In this document: piece after piece, positions 37,255 to 45,657 of the stretch | How the letters are laid out: each line of letters opens with the position of its first letter | How positions within the stretch are numbered: the first letter of the stretch is position 1 | NCBI RefSeq assembly: GCF_900115975.1 | Contig: NZ_FOYM01000019.1 | Coordinates: forward strand, 1 to 58,540 | Direction of reading: 5' to 3' | Source of the DNA: Desulfoscipio geothermicus DSM 3669 | GTDB taxonomy: Bacteria; Bacillota; Desulfotomaculia; Desulfotomaculales; Desulfallaceae | Length of the DNA stretch: 58,540 nucleotides | Translations under genes and position numbers: made by a program | Notes under the pieces: model-generated | What the model saw: the letters and a program-made list of their open reading frames with translations, nothing else | Told to the model about the DNA's origin: nothing | Databases searched by the model: none

Positions 37255-38124
37255 TTACAGGCGGTCCGGGAAGAAGAGGGGTTGGCCGAATTTATCCTTG
37301 CCAAAATCCTTGATTATTTGCTGGGTCTCTTTGTCAATCATGAAATCCACAAACGCCTTGCCGCCTTCCCCGTTGATCCTGTCAAATTTCTCCGGGTTGA
37401 CCTGCATGACGTGGTAGATATTTTTGAGGATCTCATCGCCCTCGGATACTATTTGCAAATCAACATTTTGGGAATGGGCCAGGTAGGTGCCGCGGTCGCT
37501 CAAGATATAACCCTGCTTTTCACCGGCCACGGTGATGGAAGCGCCCATACCCTGCCCGGTTTCCTGGTACCATTCCTGTCCCCGGGGGTCAACGGCGGCC
37601 TTTTTCCAGATAGAGAGTTCTTTTTTATGCGTCCCCGAATCATCTCCGCGGGAAATAAACAGAGCGCCGCTGTCAGCCACTTTCTTGAAGGCTTCGGCCA
37701 CATCCGCAGTCCCTTTTACCTGCGCCGGGTCGTTCGGCGGTCCCAGCAAAACAAAATCATTATGCATTACCAGTTCGTAATTTATAGCCACCCCGCTGTC
37801 CACCAGCGGTTTTTCGGCCGCCGGGGCATGCACCAGCAATACGTCGGCGTTACCTTGCTCGCCCATTTTCAATGCGGCGCCGGTTCCCACAGCAACCGTC
37901 TTGACTTTATAACCGGTCTGGTTCTCAAACTCCGGCACCAGTACGTCCAACAGCCCGCTGTCTTGCGTACTGGTGGTGGTAGCCAGGATTATTTCTTTAT
38001 TTTGGGGTTCACCGGCCTGTTTGGGTTGATCCGCCCCCTCTTTTTTATCGGCGCATCCGGCCAGGGCTGCGGCAAGCACCACAGACAGCACCAGTATAAC
38101 TAAAGCCAGTATTCTTTTTCTCAT
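37255..38124 (-). CDS. tupA: Tungstate-binding lipoprotein TupA
   Basis: The 289-residue lipoprotein (lipobox LAGC) has the family signature ATTTSTQDSGLLDVL near residue 48 and FISRGDDSGTHKKEL near residue 150, both in the TupA/WtpA-like oxyanion receptor class. It captures tungstate for an ABC importer; the permease and ATPase genes are not in this window. The ATG at 38124 has GGAGGG 7 nt upstream; the open frame runs further up, through the second riboswitch, but that part is untranslated leader. The two upstream Moco/Tuco riboswitches imply control by the pterin cofactor made from the imported metal. Confidence 0.88.
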   Translation of the reverse strand: MRKRILALVILVLSVVLAAALAGCADKKEGADQPKQAGEPQNKEIILATTTSTQDSGLLDVLVPEFENQTGYKVKTVAVGTGAALKMGEQGNADVLLVHAPAAEKPLVDSGVAINYELVMHNDFVLLGPPNDPAQVKGTADVAEAFKKVADSGALFISRGDDSGTHKKELSIWKKAAVDPRGQEWYQETGQGMGASITVAGEKQGYILSDRGTYLAHSQNVDLQIVSEGDEILKNIYHVMQVNPEKFDRINGEGGKAFVDFMIDKETQQIIKDFGKDKFGQPLFFPDRL

Positions 38125-38248
38125 TTTTTGACCCTCCATGTGTTTAACTGATTTAATATAGCTTACCAAGATGAAAATAATATTATAGTCACGTTTTCGT
38201 TTCTTTGAACCCTTACGCTGAATTTTTCCTGACACAACCACCTCCCCC

Positions 38249-38291
38249 AAAATAATAAGCCGGGCTGCTTGCGAAAAGCGCATAACCCGGC
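38249..38291 (-). terminator. Terminator of the tupA-proximal riboswitch
   Basis: GCCGGG and CCCGGC arms with an inner TGCG/CGCA stem are followed by TTATTATTTT. It lies between the second aptamer and tupA, so it probably is that riboswitch's expression platform. Confidence 0.7.
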
Positions 38292-38311
38292 ATAGAATCA
38301 GCCTGACAAAA

Positions 38312-38410
38312 TACCCCCTTTCCGCACCGGGAGGCGCAGCGGTTTCCCCCCGCACCCTGACGGCCCGGTTGCCATGGCACTGGAGCTTTAGGCAACCGGG
38401 CTCGGAGACT
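38312..38410 (-). ncRNA. Moco/Tuco riboswitch aptamer, proximal copy
   Basis: The minus strand starts TCTCCGAG and ends GCCTCCCGGTGCGGAAAG, the conserved ends of the MOCO RNA motif. A stem CCCGGTTGCC/GGCAACCGGG, the linker CGTCAGGG and a GAAA-capped hairpin lie between. A P3-type extra stem is not evident, which has been associated with tungsten-cofactor sensing. It is followed by a terminator and then tupA, so binding of cofactor presumably switches off tungstate uptake. Confidence 0.82.
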
Positions 38411-38434
38411 TTTTTAATTTACTTAGTTGCAAAA

Positions 38435-38470
38435 TAAAAAAAAACCACCTTGCCGAAAGGAGCAACGCGG
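38435..38470 (-). terminator. Terminator between the two riboswitches
   Basis: CCGCGTTGC pairs with GCAAGGTGG (one mismatch, one wobble), followed by nine T. It follows the distal aptamer and precedes the proximal one, so each aptamer has its own off-switch. Confidence 0.75.
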
Positions 38471-38495
38471 GGTCGTTTAATAATACTGACACGCC

Positions 38496-38594
38496 TTCTC
38501 CTTTCCGCAACGGGAGGCATACCGGTTTCCCAATATACCCTGACGGTTCAAGGCCATAACATTAAAGTCTGCAGGCTTACTGAACTCGGAGAAA
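38496..38594 (-). ncRNA. Moco/Tuco riboswitch aptamer, distal copy
   Basis: The minus strand starts TTCTCCGAGTTCA and ends GCCTCCCGTTGCGGAAAGG, closing with GGAGAA, so P1 is TTCTCC/GGAGAA. A stem GTTCA/TGAAC and a GAAA-tetraloop hairpin of about 10 bp (GGTATATTGG/CCGGTATGCC) match the MOCO RNA motif. CGTCAGGG is shared exactly with the proximal copy. No other gene is seen in 38595-38864, and a promoter for this transcript was not clearly identified. Confidence 0.82.
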
Positions 38595-38864
38595 TATGTA
38601 ATTTTGATTAAAATAACATTCTACTTAAAATAAATGATATCCTCCCTCCAGCCAAAAAAAATCAACGAAAGGCAATCTATTAATAAAATAACCGCAGTGC
38701 CCCGGAATAACCCCGGGCTTTATTTTCTGGTAAATATTAGTTGTCATTTTTGCCGACAGCAAGAGGAAATTTGACGACGCCTGGCGAATCGTTTGTGATA
38801 CAGAGCAAATTTTACGCAATTTGAATATTTGTTTACCTAATTAAGGGAGGAAATCAAAATATCA

Positions 38865-40913
38865 ATGCCCGGAAATATTAAAGGTTTGGCTGTTGCAATC
38901 GTCGTTCTGGCCTTGGCCGTCACCGGTATTTTCGCCTGGCGGTCAATGCCCGACGTACCCTTTACGGCCGGGCCGTCCGGCAGCGGGCCGCAGAACGGCG
39001 GTGCGCCGGATGCCGCCGAAGCCCGGGAGGACCCGGAAAAGCTGCGCCTGGCCGCCAGGGAAGCCGGCGCCAATGAGCTGGGCTTGGTGCCCATCCTGAT
39101 TTACCATTATATCGGGGAAAAGGAAGGCCGCTGGACCCGCACGCCGGAAAATTTCCGGCGGGATCTGCAGGAGCTGTACGACCGCGGTTACGTGCTGGTG
39201 CCGCTGAATGATTATTTGGACGGCGACATGGACGTGCCGGCCGGTGAATCACCGGCAATCATCACCTTTGACGACAGCACCGCCGGGCACTTCCGCCTGC
39301 TGGAAAAGGACGGGGAAACGGTGGTGGACCCGGACTGCGCGGTGGGCATACTCCGGGATTTCGGTGAAAAACATCCCGGTTTCGGCCATACCGCCACCTT
39401 TTTCGTAAACGCTTATCCATTCGGCCAGCCTCAATACTGGCAGAAAAAATTGCAACTGCTGAATGAGTGGGGTTTTGAAATCGGCAACCACACTTACAGT
39501 CACCAAAACCTGCAAGGGCTGCCGCCGGAGCAGGTGGCCAAAGAGATAGTGCGCCTGCAGGAACATGTACAGCAGGCGGTCCCCGGGTACAAGCCCAGGG
39601 CCTTCGCCATAGTGCAGGACGGCCTGCCCGAACCGTACGAGACGGCTTTCAGCGGTGAATCGGGCGGGATAAAATACAAGCATGACGGGGTGCTCATGTG
39701 GGCCTGGAGCGCGGCCCGGTCGCCTTACCACAAAGAATACGACCCGGGGCGCATTCAACGCATCCAGGTTTTCCAGGATCAAGGAAGAAGTTCGCTGGTT
39801 AACTGGCTGGAAAGGATCAGTGCCCAAAGGTATGTCAGCGACGGCAACCGGGAAACCATAGCCATTCCGGACGGCTGGCAGGAGGTACTGAAAGAAAAGC
39901 ACGGCAAAAAGCTGGTGGTATATAAACCGAACGAACCAATGCGCACCCCCGGCCGGGAAAAGCAGGCCACGACGGCCAGGGGTGTGCACGTCACCTTCTC
40001 ATACGCCTCATCCCGGGACAGGTGGAACAAGATACTGGAATTGACGGAAAATGCCCGGCTGAACACGGTGCAGTTGGACGTCAAGGATGAATCCGGCCGC
40101 ATCGGCTACCTTTCGGAAGTTAAAATGGCCAAAGAGATCGGGGCGGGCCGGGACATGATGCCCATACGGGATATGCTGGCCGAACTGCGGGATCGCGAAA
40201 TATACTCCGTGGCGCGGGTTGTAATTTTTCGGGATCCTTTTTTAGCGCAAAAAAAACCGCAGTACATGGTGCGGGACAAAAACGGCAACCCGCTGGCGGG
40301 CGGGGTGTGGGTGGACCCGTATAATAAAGAGGTTTGGGATTACAATGTCGAACTGGCCCGGGAAGCGTACGAACTGGGATTTGACGAGGTGCAGTTTGAT
40401 TATATCCGTTTTCCTGAAGGGATTGCCGCCCACACGGCCATATACGGGGCCAAGGACGATCGGCACCGGGTGGATGTAATTGCCGGTTTCCTGCGTTACG
40501 CCCGCGAAAAGCTCGGCTGGAACAGGGTGCTGTCGGCCACTGTTTTTGGCTTTACCGGCTATGCCGCGGATGACCTGGGCATCGGGCAGCGCCCGGAGCG
40601 CATGGCGCCTTTCGTGGATTATATATCACCCATGGTTTACCCGTCCCATTACAGCCGGGGCAATTACGGCTTCGCCAACCCCAACGCGCACCCGTACGGG
40701 GTGGTAGACGGTTCCCTGAAGGACTTCCGGGAACTGGTCGCATCCACCGGGTGCCGGATCCGCCCCTGGCTGCAGTCCTTCACCATGGGGCCGCCGGCGT
40801 ACGGCAGAAAGGAAATCCGGGCGCAAATCGAGGCCACCGAGGATAACGGCATTGACACCTGGCTGCTGTGGAACCCCGGCGTATATTATAAAATAGATAA
40901 TATCATCACCTAA
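38865..40913 (+). CDS. Polysaccharide deacetylase fused to DUF4015 glycoside-hydrolase-like domain
   Basis: The 682-residue protein has one N-terminal membrane anchor (about residues 7-25), a NodB-type deacetylase domain (about 75-330) with ITFDDS for metal binding and GNHTYSHQNL for the zinc histidines, and a C-terminal DUF4015 TIM-barrel domain (about 370-680) with QLDVKDESGRIGY, WVDPYNKEVW, FDEVQFDYIRFPE and YISPMVYPSHY. It probably acts outside the membrane on an acetylated cell-wall or exopolysaccharide. The architecture is reminiscent of PgaB, which also joins a deacetylase to a hydrolase. It is a single gene with GGGAGG about 14 nt upstream, a rather long spacing. Confidence 0.85.
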   Translation: MPGNIKGLAVAIVVLALAVTGIFAWRSMPDVPFTAGPSGSGPQNGGAPDAAEAREDPEKLRLAAREAGANELGLVPILIYHYIGEKEGRWTRTPENFRRDLQELYDRGYVLVPLNDYLDGDMDVPAGESPAIITFDDSTAGHFRLLEKDGETVVDPDCAVGILRDFGEKHPGFGHTATFFVNAYPFGQPQYWQKKLQLLNEWGFEIGNHTYSHQNLQGLPPEQVAKEIVRLQEHVQQAVPGYKPRAFAIVQDGLPEPYETAFSGESGGIKYKHDGVLMWAWSAARSPYHKEYDPGRIQRIQVFQDQGRSSLVNWLERISAQRYVSDGNRETIAIPDGWQEVLKEKHGKKLVVYKPNEPMRTPGREKQATTARGVHVTFSYASSRDRWNKILELTENARLNTVQLDVKDESGRIGYLSEVKMAKEIGAGRDMMPIRDMLAELRDREIYSVARVVIFRDPFLAQKKPQYMVRDKNGNPLAGGVWVDPYNKEVWDYNVELAREAYELGFDEVQFDYIRFPEGIAAHTAIYGAKDDRHRVDVIAGFLRYAREKLGWNRVLSATVFGFTGYAADDLGIGQRPERMAPFVDYISPMVYPSHYSRGNYGFANPNAHPYGVVDGSLKDFRELVASTGCRIRPWLQSFTMGPPAYGRKEIRAQIEATEDNGIDTWLLWNPGVYYKIDNIIT

Positions 40914-40953
40914 TAACAACTCGACAACTCAGGTGCCCGGCCCCTGAAAAACC

Positions 40954-41009
40954 AAAAAGGGGACAGGCACTTTTTTCAAAAATACGAAAAAAGAGCCAGT
41001 CCCCTTTTT
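40954..41009. repeat. GGGGACAG palindrome
   Basis: AAAAAGGGGACAGGC and GCCAGTCCCCTTTTT arms enclose a TTTTTTC/GAAAAAA inner stem. It lies in the 306-bp gap between two convergent genes and, with its poly-A/T flanks, may terminate both. Confidence 0.8.
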
Positions 41010-41219
41010 GGTATACCAACTCGGATGCCCGGATTTACGAAAAAAATTGCCCTCCCTGCACCGGCAAGGAGGGTAATTTTCTAAAAGCCGGTAATATCTC
41101 AAGCATTTGGAGAGATGGAGCACAAATGCCCTGAAATACGGTTTGTTTGCCGCCGTCCCGGCCCACGCTTCAACCAATGCCGGGGCGTTAATTTGGTTGA
41201 TGATAAACCTGCCCCGGGT

Positions 41220-42824
41220 TTATTGATTTACCGTTACAGTGCGTGAACTCGGGTCCCAGTCGACCACGGCGCCCAAAAACTCGCTCACATAGCGCAGGGG
41301 AACCATGGTACGGTTATTTTTAATTACCGGGCTGGTATCCATGTATTTTTGTTCCCCGTTGACAAAAGCCCGGCTGATGTCAATGGTAAATACCACTTTA
41401 TACCCCTGCTTGGCATAGGTCACCGTCCTGGCCGCCGGGTCCCAGTGCACCTGCGCCCCAAGAGCCTCACCGATGGCTCGCAGCGGCACCATGGTCCGGT
41501 TGTGCTCGTCAATGTACGGAGCGGCATCAAAGTTTAACGCGCGGCCGTCCACCAGCACGGTGATTTGCCCCCGCTGCCACTGCCCCGGAAGGCCGGTATC
41601 CTGTTCAGTTTCATTATCACCAGGCTCCCGCTGTTCCGGCTTATAGCCGTAAATCAAGTATTTTTTCCTTTCTTCCTTAAACCTTTCCAGATCGGCGGCA
41701 TAGCGCGCCTCAATTTGCTGCGGCGTCAATCCCTGCTCCAGGTACTGGCCGATCTTGTCCGTGCCCATGATTTTGTCGAACATAACCACCTTGTCTCCGC
41801 TTTTGGGCACTTGGAAATTAGTCAACGAATGAGCGTACGTCAACGCATAAATGCCGGTTTTGGCCGGGTTGAAAGTGCGCGGGTCTTCTATTTGCAGCCT
41901 GACGCCGCCTGTTTCGCCCCTTTGTTCGGGAATAAAGGCCACCCCGGGCAGCCCTGCCCCGTTAAGCATAGCGGCAAACCTGTTTGCGTCGATACCTTTG
42001 CCGCCGATCCACTTGAATTTATCTGCCTGGAAAATGCCGGTGCCCTCACCCAGGCCGGTGGCCATATAGCCTCGCACCGATGCCAGGTCCGGTATATTGG
42101 GCGAGGTCTGCACCCATTTCAAACCGGTATCCTCAAAGATCATGTCCCGCGTATAGCCTTCCATGGGCACCACTTTCAGATCGGCCCCGATTTTACGGTT
42201 GAAAAAACGCGCCAGTTCACCGGTGGTCATGCCGTGGGCCATGGGCAGATTATCTATGCCCACAAAGGATTGAAAGCGGTCTTCCAGCACCGGGCCTTCC
42301 ACTATTTCGCCCCCCACGGGGTTGGGCCGGTCCAGCACCACTATGGTCTTGTTATACTTTTGAGCGGCGATCATGCAGTAATTCAAGGTGGACTTGTATG
42401 TATAAGACCTGGCTCCAATGTCCTGCACATCAAAAACCAGTACATCCACATTGCGCAGCATTTCCTCCGTGGGCATCCTGGTGGCCCCGTACAGGCTGTA
42501 AACGGGAATGCCCAAATCGGGATGGGTGTAAGACTCCACGTAAGCCCCGGCCCGGGCGGTGCCGTCAATGCCGTGTTCGGGTCCGTATAGCGCCACCAGG
42601 TTGACTGTTTTATCATTGGCCAGCACCTCTATGGTACTTTGCCCCTTGCTGTTAACGCCGCTCTGGTTGGTTATCAATCCAACCCTTTTTCCTTCAATCA
42701 AATAGTGGTACTTAGTCATCAACACTTCATTACCCAGCTTGAAATCCGGCTCCCGGGCACCGGCAAGGCCGGTGCACATGAAAAACGCAGCCAGGGCCGC
42801 CAATATCGCCAGCAATTTTTTCAT
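41220..42824 (-). CDS. NamZ-like exo-beta-N-acetylmuramidase (DUF1343) with C-terminal copper amine oxidase N-like domain
   Basis: The 534-residue protein has a signal peptide (KKLLAILAALAAFF, cleavage after GLAGA). A DUF1343/NamZ domain follows (about residues 30-390), with GKRVGLITNQSGV, GPEHGIDGTARAG, FDVQDIGARSYTY and MAHGMTTGELARFFN. The C-terminal 120 residues form a copper-amine-oxidase-N-like module with the duplicated NRTMVPLR motif, a likely cell-wall-attachment unit in Firmicutes. NamZ removes terminal N-acetylmuramic acid from peptidoglycan fragments. The ATG at 42824 lies after GGAGAGG; the open frame reaches 42869 without a better site. Confidence 0.88.
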   Translation of the reverse strand: MKKLLAILAALAAFFMCTGLAGAREPDFKLGNEVLMTKYHYLIEGKRVGLITNQSGVNSKGQSTIEVLANDKTVNLVALYGPEHGIDGTARAGAYVESYTHPDLGIPVYSLYGATRMPTEEMLRNVDVLVFDVQDIGARSYTYKSTLNYCMIAAQKYNKTIVVLDRPNPVGGEIVEGPVLEDRFQSFVGIDNLPMAHGMTTGELARFFNRKIGADLKVVPMEGYTRDMIFEDTGLKWVQTSPNIPDLASVRGYMATGLGEGTGIFQADKFKWIGGKGIDANRFAAMLNGAGLPGVAFIPEQRGETGGVRLQIEDPRTFNPAKTGIYALTYAHSLTNFQVPKSGDKVVMFDKIMGTDKIGQYLEQGLTPQQIEARYAADLERFKEERKKYLIYGYKPEQREPGDNETEQDTGLPGQWQRGQITVLVDGRALNFDAAPYIDEHNRTMVPLRAIGEALGAQVHWDPAARTVTYAKQGYKVVFTIDISRAFVNGEQKYMDTSPVIKNNRTMVPLRYVSEFLGAVVDWDPSSRTVTVNQ

Positions 42825-42975
42825 TATTCCCTCTCCTTCGCTTTGCATATTCGTCACACGGGGCAGCACAGTGCTCTATGCCATGGGCCGGCAGTTTATT
42901 ATGCTACCTGCATTTAAGACGTTGCCGGAGCTGTAAAAGTTCCGGTCCGCACCGGTAAACCGACCACTCAAAGTA

Positions 42976-43067
42976 AAAAGGGGGGACAGACACAGATTCA
43001 AACATGCCGGGCGCAAAAAGGGGACAGGCACCGATTCACAAAACGAATCGGAGCCAGTCCCCTTTTT
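42976..43067. repeat. GGGGACAG repeat: one half copy and one full palindrome
   Basis: A half unit (42976-42999, AAAAGGGGGGACAGACAC) is followed by a complete palindrome (43015-43067) with inner arms CCGATTC/GAATCGG. The adjacent half and full copies look like a partial duplication. No gene is seen between 42825 and 43130. Confidence 0.75.
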
Positions 43068-43085
43068 GCGCTTTCCTTGACGATA

Positions 43086-43110
43086 GAAAAGCCACCCGCC
43101 TAAACGGGTG
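43086..43110 (-). terminator. Terminator after the small zinc-ribbon gene
   Basis: CACCCG (43093-43098) and CGGGTG (43105-43110) form a short GC stem, and the minus strand continues GGCTTTTCT. It stands just beyond the stop codon at 43131. Confidence 0.55.
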
Positions 43111-43130
43111 ACCGGGTAATTTTAAATATG

Positions 43131-43259
43131 TTATTCTTCACCGGCCGCTATCAACGCGCTCTCGCAAAAAGGACAAAACCTGGGATCATCTTCCTTTTTT
43201 ACCCAAAACGACAGGCCGCAGTCCTTGCACTTATATTGAATAATCCCCGTTTCACACAT
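43131..43259 (-). CDS. Tiny zinc-ribbon protein
   Basis: The 42-residue product has two CxxC knuckles, YKCKDCGLSF and RFCPFCESAL, and nothing else, a rubredoxin-like or zinc-ribbon unit. GGGGAGG is upstream of its ATG and a terminator follows, which supports expression. The function is unknown; such proteins often bind zinc or a single iron. Confidence 0.65.
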   Translation of the reverse strand: MCETGIIQYKCKDCGLSFWVKKEDDPRFCPFCESALIAAGEE

Positions 43260-43415
43260 TCCCGAAAACCTCCCCTGAAATATCCTACAACAAATTAACT
43301 ATTATATTTATTTCGACAGTTATTATTAAATCCCTTGAACCATGGCATTTCATTTCTTAATTCTTTGTCAGTGAGCAGGGGATTGGAGTCCGGCGCCTAT
43401 AAAAAATTCTCTGCA

Positions 43416-43580
43416 CTAATCCCACTCGGTATTATCAATCCAGCGGGCGCACTTTTCACACAGCACCCTGCCCGCATAATCCAGCCGCACGGGCTTGTCC
43501 TGCAGCCAATCTTTTCTGGCCACATTTTCCTCGTTTAATTGCACTTCACAGATGGGACAATGTTCATTTGGCAGCGTCAT
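43416..43580 (-). CDS. Small zinc-ribbon protein
   Basis: The 54-residue protein has CPIC near residue 8 and CEKC near residue 45 around a short basic linker, so it should bind one zinc. The ATG at 43580 follows AGGAGG; the longer frame to 43610 includes the ribosome binding site. No family is recognised. Nothing is seen in the 155 bp between this gene and the previous one. Confidence 0.6.
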   Translation of the reverse strand: MTLPNEHCPICEVQLNEENVARKDWLQDKPVRLDYAGRVLCEKCARWIDNTEWD

Positions 43581-43763
43581 TTGAATATTTTCCTCCTTTT
43601 CAATAAACAATGAATATTCAAACTATAATCCATAGTTATAATTACTCTAGAACCTGAATTTAATTTAAGCATAACATCGCACCGGGTAACAGGCAAGAAA
43701 GAATTTGCAATGTTAAGTATAAGCAGTGGTTATGGAATTGTTGTATATGCAAAACAATAGGGC

Positions 43764-43822
43764 AAAAAAGGGGACAGGCACTTTTTTCAAAAAGCGAAAA
43801 AAGAGCCAGTCCCCTTTTTTAC
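43764..43822. repeat. GGGGACAG palindrome downstream of glnA
   Basis: AAAAAAGGGGACAGGC and GCCAGTCCCCTTTTTT arms with an inner TTTTTTC/GAAAAAA stem, almost identical to the copy at 40954-41009. It begins 27 nt beyond the glnA stop and may terminate it. Confidence 0.8.
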
Positions 43823-43848
43823 CTTTTCGATCCTATGCCGGAAACACA

Positions 43849-45168
43849 TTAAAACTTTCTTAAATACCTGTTTATTTCCCAGTTATGCACGGTTTCGGCA
43901 TATTCGTTCCACTCTTTTTGTTTGACGTCCAAGTACCGCTCGTAAATATGGTCACCAAGGGTTTCCCGGATCAAGGGATCCTTTTTCATTTCCACTATCG
44001 CTTCCTGCAGATCCCTGGGGAAAAGCGGTATTTCCTCATTATGCATTGTGTACATGTTGCCGTTTTGGGGAGCGGGAGGCGATATTTCATTCTTTATACC
44101 GTCCAGGCCGGCCCGCAACATAACGGCAAAAACAAGATACGGATTGGCGGTTGGGTCGGGGTTTCTCAACTCCACACGGGTGGAATTGCCGCGGGCAGCG
44201 GGTATCCTGATCAACGTACTGCGGTTGGAGGTGGACCAGGCTATGTGTATGGGAGCTTCATACCCCGGTTTCAATCTTTTATAACTGTTCACAATGGGAT
44301 TGGTAATGGGTGCCATGCCCCTGGCGTGCTTCAACAACCCGCCGATATAATTTAAAGCAATGTCACTCAAACCGTCCGCCTTATCCGAATCATAAAAGAC
44401 ATCCGTATCTCCCGAGAACAAAGACTGGTTGCAGTGCATGGCATTGCCGTTTTTGCCGGTAAAGGGCTTGGGCATAAAGGTGGCGTAAAGATTAAACTGT
44501 TTGGCCACATTTTTAACCACATCCCTGAAGGTCATCCAGTTATCTGCGGTGGCCAATGCCTCATCATACTTGAAGTCAATTTCATGCTGGCCGGGGGCCA
44601 CTTCATGGTGCGAAGCCTCTATTTTAAAGCCCATTTTTTTAAGAGTCAAAATTATATTTCTCCGGGCGTCCTCCCCCATATCCACCGGGGCCAGGTCAAA
44701 GTACCCGGCGTTGTCGTGAATATCGAAGGTGGGGTAACCCTTTTCATCTGTATAAAAAAGGAAAAACTCACCTTCCGGTCCGATATTCAGTTTGTAGCTC
44801 ATTTCTTCAGCTTCCCGAACGGCCTTTTTCAGTATATAACGCGGGCAACCCTCAAAGGGCTTACCGTCCGGCGCATAAACATCGCAAATCATCCTGGCCA
44901 CTCCCTCTTCCTTGGGCCGCCAGGGCATAATCTTGAATGTTGATGGGTCAGGGACTATCACCTGGTCGGATTCTTCAATACGTGCAAAACCATCTATGGA
45001 AGAACCGTCAAAGAACAACTCCCCCGCGAAGGCTTTGTCCAGTTCATCGACCATTATCGACGTACTTTTGATGATACCGAAAATGTCGGTAAACTGCAGG
45101 CGTATAAACTCAATCCCGTTTTCTTTGACCAGCTTGTAAACATCATCCTTTGACGTACTAATGATCAT
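43849..45168 (-). CDS. glnA: Glutamine synthetase, type I
   Basis: The 439-residue enzyme makes glutamine from glutamate, ammonia and ATP as a cytoplasmic dodecamer. It has FTDIFGIIKSTSI and FDGSSIDGFARIEESD in the beta-grasp domain, GPEGEFFLFY, SHHEVAPGQHEIDFKY and the ATP-binding KPFTGKNGNAMHCNQSLF. The size fits the GSI-alpha type of Firmicutes, which is controlled by feedback rather than adenylylation. The ATG at 45168 follows AAGGGGG; the open frame to 45228 has no better site. A perfect 12-bp palindrome stands about 80 bp upstream. Confidence 0.95.
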   Translation of the reverse strand: MIISTSKDDVYKLVKENGIEFIRLQFTDIFGIIKSTSIMVDELDKAFAGELFFDGSSIDGFARIEESDQVIVPDPSTFKIMPWRPKEEGVARMICDVYAPDGKPFEGCPRYILKKAVREAEEMSYKLNIGPEGEFFLFYTDEKGYPTFDIHDNAGYFDLAPVDMGEDARRNIILTLKKMGFKIEASHHEVAPGQHEIDFKYDEALATADNWMTFRDVVKNVAKQFNLYATFMPKPFTGKNGNAMHCNQSLFSGDTDVFYDSDKADGLSDIALNYIGGLLKHARGMAPITNPIVNSYKRLKPGYEAPIHIAWSTSNRSTLIRIPAARGNSTRVELRNPDPTANPYLVFAVMLRAGLDGIKNEISPPAPQNGNMYTMHNEEIPLFPRDLQEAIVEMKKDPLIRETLGDHIYERYLDVKQKEWNEYAETVHNWEINRYLRKF

Positions 45169-45249
45169 AATCCCCCTTGACAAATTAATAATTAAATTGT
45201 ATATGCGACACCATTTTAGCGCAATCACTCAAATAAGCGTTTTCATGGC

Positions 45250-45261
45250 TTGAGCGCTCAA
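45250..45261. promoter_or_regulatory. Palindrome upstream of glnA
   Basis: TTGAGCGCTCAA is a perfect palindrome 82 bp upstream of the glnA start. It does not match the GlnR/TnrA box. It is a candidate operator only. Confidence 0.3.
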
Positions 45262-45316
45262 ACAATGACCTGCGCATGAATTGTTGTCTAAGACCATTAA
45301 AAAAGACATTTATAAT

Positions 45317-45426
45317 CTAATTTTTGGCAGCTCTTATTATAATTTTGACGAAAAATATTAATAGCCCGATAAATGGCAAAAGTAAAACAATAACAACCCA
45401 AGGGGTTATAACCGTGCTTCTTCTTC
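45317..45426 (-). pseudogene. Truncated copy of a PLDc_N-like small membrane protein
   Basis: The minus strand ends ...LLLPFIGLLIFFVKIIIRAAKN-stop, nearly the same as the 3' part of the intact gene at 48273-48467, including about 40 bp after the stop. The 5' half with the start codon is missing. It is the remnant of a local duplication. Confidence 0.65.
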
Positions 45427-45455
45427 CAGTGAAATGGACTCTAAAAACATCATTT

Positions 45456-45647
45456 TTAACGATAACGGTTATAGAACTCCATTGATATGACACCTAAAAT
45501 ATAACTTATTACAGAAATTATTGTTATAGTATAAGTATCTTTAGTAGGCAATCCAATATCGATAAAGTAAGACCTTACAAATTTTTCTGTAATTAATGTT
45601 ACCAATAATAATATTATTATTGGTATTAACCTTGCGTATTTAGCCAT
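45456..45647 (-). CDS. Small two-helix membrane protein, possible partner or immunity protein
   Basis: The 63-residue product has two hydrophobic helices (about residues 7-22 and 40-55) and a short basic tail. Its ATG is 10 nt beyond the stop of the 255-residue secreted protein gene, with AAGGAGAG between, so the two are translated together. No family is recognised. The pairing of an exported protein with a tiny membrane protein is typical of toxin or bacteriocin and immunity pairs, but this is inference. Confidence 0.6.
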   Translation of the reverse strand: MAKYARLIPIIILLLVTLITEKFVRSYFIDIGLPTKDTYTITIISVISYILGVISMEFYNRYR

Positions 45648-45657
45648 ACAACTCTCC

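Noticed and set aside
38125-38355. N-terminal extension of TupA
   Set aside because: It runs through the terminator and the proximal riboswitch; the lipoprotein signal and ribosome binding site fix the start at 38124.
41565-42590. 341-codon plus-strand frame opposite the NamZ-like gene
   Set aside because: The minus strand carries a clear signal peptide and conserved motifs; the plus frame has no homology or start signal.
27971-43822. CRISPR array made of GGGGACAG repeats
   Set aside because: Copies are scattered over kilobases, palindromic and without regular spacers or cas genes.
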